A stretch of DNA of 64,000 bases, taken from NCBI RefSeq assembly GCF_001610955.1, contig NZ_CP014335.1, forward strand, positions 1,715,001 through 1,779,000, read 5' to 3'. Shown here one piece after another: positions 61,229-64,000 of this stretch; within the stretch, counting starts at the first letter, position 1, and the number at the start of each line of letters is the position of its first letter. The translations under genes were made by a program, and so were the position numbers. The notes under the pieces were generated by a model. The model saw only the letters and a list, made by a program, of their open reading frames with translations, searched no databases and had not been told where the DNA came from. The DNA comes from Geobacillus thermoleovorans (GTDB taxonomy: Bacteria > Bacillota > Bacilli > Bacillales > Anoxybacillaceae).

Positions 61229-62415
61229 CATTCGTTGTTCGGTTCGACGATCGTGCCGGCGAACGCGGCTTGATAAATCGTGCGGATGTCGTCTTCCGAA
61301 AGCGGCATCGGGCTGCGGGCGAGCAGCCGTTTTTGCTGGACGGCGTCCTTCGTCAGACTTTCTAACGCGCTTTCCGGAATGCCAAAACCGCCGAGCGTCT
61401 TCGGAATGCCGACATCGGCGACGAGGCGCTCGAGCTCCTCGACGCAGCGGTGCGACGCCTCCTCCTCTGATAAAAAGCTCGAGTTGCCGCCGAGGGCGTT
61501 TAAGATATCAGCCATTCGTTTCGTGCAGCTTTGGCGAATGTAGCCCATCACATATGGCAAGAGCACGGCATTTGATTCGCCATGGGCGATATGAAACTGT
61601 CCGCCAAGCGGATAAGCGAGCGCATGCACGCCGGCCACCCCGGCGTTGAAAAACGCCAACCCAGCCAGGTAGCTGCCGTTCGCCATATCGGTGCGCGCCT
61701 GTTTGTCCGTTCCGTTTTCCACCGCTTTGCGCAATGAGCGAGAAATCAGGCGCATGGCGGCGATAGCCAACCCATCCGATGTCGGGCTCGCATTGACCGA
61801 CACGTACGCTTCAACCGCATGGGTAAGCGCATCAATGCCCGTCGCCGCTGTCACCCGCGGCGGAACAGAAACAGTGAGTTGCGGGTCGACGATCGCCACA
61901 TCCGCCAACAAATAGTCATGCGTCACGACGTCTTTCGTCGTTTCTAAGGACAATACGGAGATGTTCGTCACCTCCGACCCGGTGCCTGATGTCGTCGGAA
62001 TCAATATTTTCGGCAATCCTTTTTTCTCAAGTGTTCTCGTTCCCGTCAAGTTTAAATAATCGGCGACCGAACCTTCATGCACGGCCAAAACAGCGGCCAG
62101 TTTCGCCAAATCCATCGCGCTGCCGCCGCCGACGCCGATGACAAGGTCAAACTCTCCGTCGCGGACAAACGCCACCGCCTTCTCCCCCGTTTCAAGCGGC
62201 GGCTCCGGCACAACATCCGTATATACATGCACGCTGCACCCTGCTTGCCGGAGCGGAGATGCCACTTGCTCGACGAGACCGAGTTTTTCAAGCGCTGGAT
62301 CGGTGATCACCAACACGTGTTTTGCCCCAAGCCTTTTTACTTCTGGAACTAACTGGCCAAGCGCCCCCCAGCCGACATAGCTGAGCGGCGGAAAGACGAT
62401 GCGGGATGCGGTCAT
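61228..62415 (-). CDS. Iron-containing alcohol dehydrogenase
   Basis: A 395-residue group III (Fe-dependent) alcohol dehydrogenase that oxidises an alcohol with NAD(P). The NAD site is GVGGGSAMDLAKL (about 94-106), and iron ligands are in GIDALTHAVEAYVSVNASP and GVHALAYPLGGQFHIAHGESNAVLLPYVM. In the lactone catabolic operons of Agrobacterium (blcB/attL) an enzyme of this family oxidises 4-hydroxybutyrate; the neighbouring lactonase makes that role attractive here but unproven. ATG 62415 has AAAGGGGCAG at eight bases; it is 18 bases from the lactonase stop. Confidence 0.9.
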   Translation of the reverse strand: MTASRIVFPPLSYVGWGALGQLVPEVKRLGAKHVLVITDPALEKLGLVEQVASPLRQAGCSVHVYTDVVPEPPLETGEKAVAFVRDGEFDLVIGVGGGSAMDLAKLAAVLAVHEGSVADYLNLTGTRTLEKKGLPKILIPTTSGTGSEVTNISVLSLETTKDVVTHDYLLADVAIVDPQLTVSVPPRVTAATGIDALTHAVEAYVSVNASPTSDGLAIAAMRLISRSLRKAVENGTDKQARTDMANGSYLAGLAFFNAGVAGVHALAYPLGGQFHIAHGESNAVLLPYVMGYIRQSCTKRMADILNALGGNSSFLSEEEASHRCVEELERLVADVGIPKTLGGFGIPESALESLTKDAVQQKRLLARSPMPLSEDDIRTIYQAAFAGTIVEPNNE

Positions 62416-62433
62416 CAATACTGCCCCTTTCTT

Positions 62434-63285
62434 TCATTCGTAGTATCCTTCTGTGGATTTGCGAAATTGGCTAAATTGTTCTGCATCATGACCAAACCAA
62501 ATTTCAGAATTAGTTTCTTGAGCAATGCGGCGAATTCGTTCGACGGTATTCACATAGCCGAGCGAATCGTAAATAATACCGGGCGGCTTAACAGGAGGAC
62601 CATAATTTTCCGCTGTGTAAATCGCGTCGGAGGCAAGGATTATTTTCCCCGTTTCCGCCAGTTCAACATGAAGGCCCAACATTCCCCAAGCATGACCACT
62701 TCCAAAGTTTAACACTCTTACCCCTTCTGCCAGCAAAATCTGATCCTCATGCCGTTTTACTGTCCGCCACTGCAAGTTGTTTTTAATCCATGCATCGATA
62801 TCAGCCCAAATATAAGCTCCTTCTTTTTGGTTTCTCGCATAACATTGCAATGCACCGTTAAACTCGTCTTCATGGACAACAATCGTCGCATTCGTAAACA
62901 TTTCCAAACATCCAGCATGGTCTAAATGCAAATGAGAAGCAACAACATAACGAATATCCTCTGGACGGACTCTTAACTGTTCTAACCGATTGTGCAAATA
63001 ACATTCTTCACTGGCATTCCATGGGAACATTTGCTGGGTCGCTTCCGCCCATCTACCTTGAGGACCCATAGAATTCGGGTTACAGGCTGTATCGAACAAA
63101 ATTTTTCCTTCCGGATGATCAATAAGAACCGTATAAATAGGAAACTCCACAAACTCCGTCTGTGCATTCGGATTGTGAATCGTCGCCGGATTGTGCATCG
63201 CAATCATCCAGTTCTTGTCCATCCTCATTCGTCCATTATCCATGACATACAACTTTGGGCGAGGTTTAACTATGTTTGTCATCAT
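62434..63285 (-). CDS. MBL-fold lactonase (AHL/butyrolactone lactonase-like)
   Basis: A 283-residue metallo-beta-lactamase-fold lactonase. The motif ASHLHLDHAGCLEMF is HxHxDH (two-metal site), with later ligands in GSGHAWGMLG, LASDAIY and FGHDAE; the Tyr in the YTVLI region and EDEF follow AiiA/AhlS/AttM lactonases. It should open homoserine lactones or simple gamma-lactones to hydroxy acids. ATG 63285 follows GAGGAGG. It forms an operon with the Fe-ADH and is preceded by a sigma-54-type promoter. Confidence 0.88.
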   Translation of the reverse strand: MMTNIVKPRPKLYVMDNGRMRMDKNWMIAMHNPATIHNPNAQTEFVEFPIYTVLIDHPEGKILFDTACNPNSMGPQGRWAEATQQMFPWNASEECYLHNRLEQLRVRPEDIRYVVASHLHLDHAGCLEMFTNATIVVHEDEFNGALQCYARNQKEGAYIWADIDAWIKNNLQWRTVKRHEDQILLAEGVRVLNFGSGHAWGMLGLHVELAETGKIILASDAIYTAENYGPPVKPPGIIYDSLGYVNTVERIRRIAQETNSEIWFGHDAEQFSQFRKSTEGYYE

Positions 63286-63349
63286 CTTTTCCTCCTCTAT
63301 CATTATTTGATTAGGGGGTCTTGTCACCTTCCCCTGTTTTTTCATTTAC

Positions 63350-63365
63350 GCAAGCAGTATGCCAA
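63350..63365 (-). promoter_or_regulatory. Sigma-54 promoter of the lactonase-ADH operon
   Basis: On the minus strand TTGGCATACTGCTTGC has the invariant GG and GC of the -24/-12 elements with exactly ten bases between. Transcription would start near 63338, about 50 bases before the lactonase ATG. Confidence 0.7.
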
Positions 63366-63415
63366 CCCCCATAGCTGACGACATACACAAGTTATAACAA
63401 TCCTTCTCTCTCCCT

Positions 63416-63430
63416 CCACAGGACTGGTGG
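63416..63430. promoter_or_regulatory. Candidate enhancer site for the sigma-54 promoter
   Basis: CCACAGGACTGGTGG is an imperfect inverted repeat about 85 bases upstream of the sigma-54 start. Its CCACCAGTC half on the other strand recurs in TCACCAGTCGGTGA at 63628-63641, just before the regulator gene. Both could bind that regulator. Confidence 0.4.
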
Positions 63431-63627
63431 GACGCGGGCACCATCGGCCATTTGGCAGTCTTTCATCCGAAAAACGAGCTAAGGCATGTCTAATAAAAAG
63501 AACATAACCAAAAAGCAGTCGACTCAAATGTTTTATGACCCTACATTCATATTTCAACGAAAAAAATCACCATTGCAGAGAAGGAAAAGATGTCAACTCT
63601 GTTGAAATAAGCATATTGTTACCGTTT

Positions 63628-63641
63628 TCACCAGTCGGTGA
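63628..63641. promoter_or_regulatory. Second candidate enhancer/operator palindrome
   Basis: TCACCAGTCGGTGA is a perfect five-base inverted repeat around AGTC and lies 36 bases before the PAS-domain gene. It shares CACCAGTC with the site at 63416-63430. Confidence 0.4.
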
Positions 63642-63676
63642 TTATTTCCACCAATCGAAAAAAAGGGGGATTCTTA

Positions 63677-64000
63677 TTGAATACCACGATGAATCAGGAA
63701 TGGATGCAATCTCTTCTTTCCTCGTTTCATAACGGCGTCATCGTCATTGATCGATATAACCAGATTGTCTTTCTCAATGACGCAGCAAAACAACTGCTTC
63801 ACCTCGAAGGAGAAGAGTGGAAAGGCAAAGACATCTTTGCCCTGTTGCCCGAAACAAAGCTCCCACATGTAGCCAAAACAGGGGAACGAATGATCGGGAC
63901 AGAAGCGATCATTCACGGACGCACCTTTCTTGTCAATCGCACTCCTTTTTATGAAAACGGTGAATTAGCCGGTGCAGTTGCTGTTTTGCAAGATTTCAAT
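63677..64000 (+). CDS. PAS-domain regulator, probably sigma-54 activator (partial)
   Basis: The first 108 codons of a gene cut by the window end. They encode a PAS sensor domain: FHNGVIVIDRYNQIVFLNDAAKQLLHLEGEEWKGKDIFALLP and the NRTPFYENGELAGAVAVLQDF end that usually leads into an AAA+ sigma-54 interaction domain or a kinase. TTG 63677 behind AAAAGGGGG is likely; ATG 63689 is possible. It diverges from a sigma-54 promoter, which favours an enhancer-binding activator. The decisive downstream domain is not visible. Confidence 0.7.
   Translation, partial: MNTTMNQEWMQSLLSSFHNGVIVIDRYNQIVFLNDAAKQLLHLEGEEWKGKDIFALLPETKLPHVAKTGERMIGTEAIIHGRTFLVNRTPFYENGELAGAVAVLQDFN

Noticed and set aside
1-64000. 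CRISPR arrays, rRNA operons, prophage or complete insertion sequences
   Set aside because: None of their hallmarks (regular spaced repeats, rRNA cores, phage structural genes, intact transposases) was found.

Overview
The window looks like a chromosomal segment of a thermophilic, fairly GC-rich Bacillaceae, most likely Geobacillus. This rests on the gene content (tnrA, fruRKA, an assimilatory nas cluster, narGHJI, a KinB-like kinase, an immune inhibitor A protease, yidC2), on Bacillus-type ribosome binding sites with frequent GTG and TTG starts, and on a monoacylglycerol lipase whose catalytic triad numbering (S97, D196, H226) equals that of the known thermostable Bacillus enzyme. No complete insertion sequence, rRNA, prophage or CRISPR array was found.

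Layout. 0-11 kb: a cobalamin riboswitch reading out of the left edge, RraA-like protein, tRNA-Gln, GDPD, GNAT, topB, an aldo/keto reductase, a secreted M3 peptidase and the NAD-salvage pair pncA-pncB. 10.5-17.3 kb: yidC2 preceded by a short ORF with the layout of the MifM arrest peptide, a very large TPR protein with an embedded C39-like peptidase domain, monoacylglycerol lipase and a YdjM-like membrane protein. 17.4-24.7 kb: the respiratory nitrate reductase operon narGHJI and a convergent hemerythrin gene, each behind a class II FNR-type promoter. 25-34.8 kb: a HemD-like protein, the M6 protease, a KinB-like kinase, map, yjbQ, an MBL hydrolase and a ycgR-ycgQ pair. 34.9-38.6 kb: the fruR-fruK-fruA operon with DeoR-type operator repeats over its promoter. 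38.8-43.4 kb: an accessory patch with a GGDEF/HD-GYP protein whose membrane half is AT-rich, a 30-residue peptide, a DUF5317 protein, an AbrB/Doc toxin-antitoxin pair and gene-poor DNA. 43.4-52 kb: feoA-feoB (one frameshift) with its Cys-rich partner, transporters, endonuclease I, metallophosphoesterase, a YkoP-like protein and tnrA. 52-60 kb: two small Fbp-like genes, a decayed ohrR/ohr locus and the assimilatory nirB-nirD-nasC-narK cluster with a candidate small RNA. 60-64 kb: a free-standing DnaA N-terminal-domain protein with a thioesterase, then a lactonase plus iron-containing alcohol dehydrogenase behind a sigma-54 promoter, divergent from a PAS-domain regulator cut by the window end.

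How it works together. Nitrogen oxide metabolism dominates. NarGHJI respires nitrate under FNR control, and the NarK/NasC/NirBD set assimilates it under TnrA, whose own gene is here with a TnrA-type site near -49. The right edge resembles the lactone-catabolism modules of Agrobacterium blc/att (MBL lactonase plus Fe-type hydroxybutyrate dehydrogenase), here apparently under sigma-54. The most novel-looking elements are the MifM-like leader of yidC2, the sigma-54 lactonase module, the candidate small RNA beside narK, the DnaA-N protein, the TPR-C39 protein and the DUF5317/mini-peptide/HD-GYP cassette.
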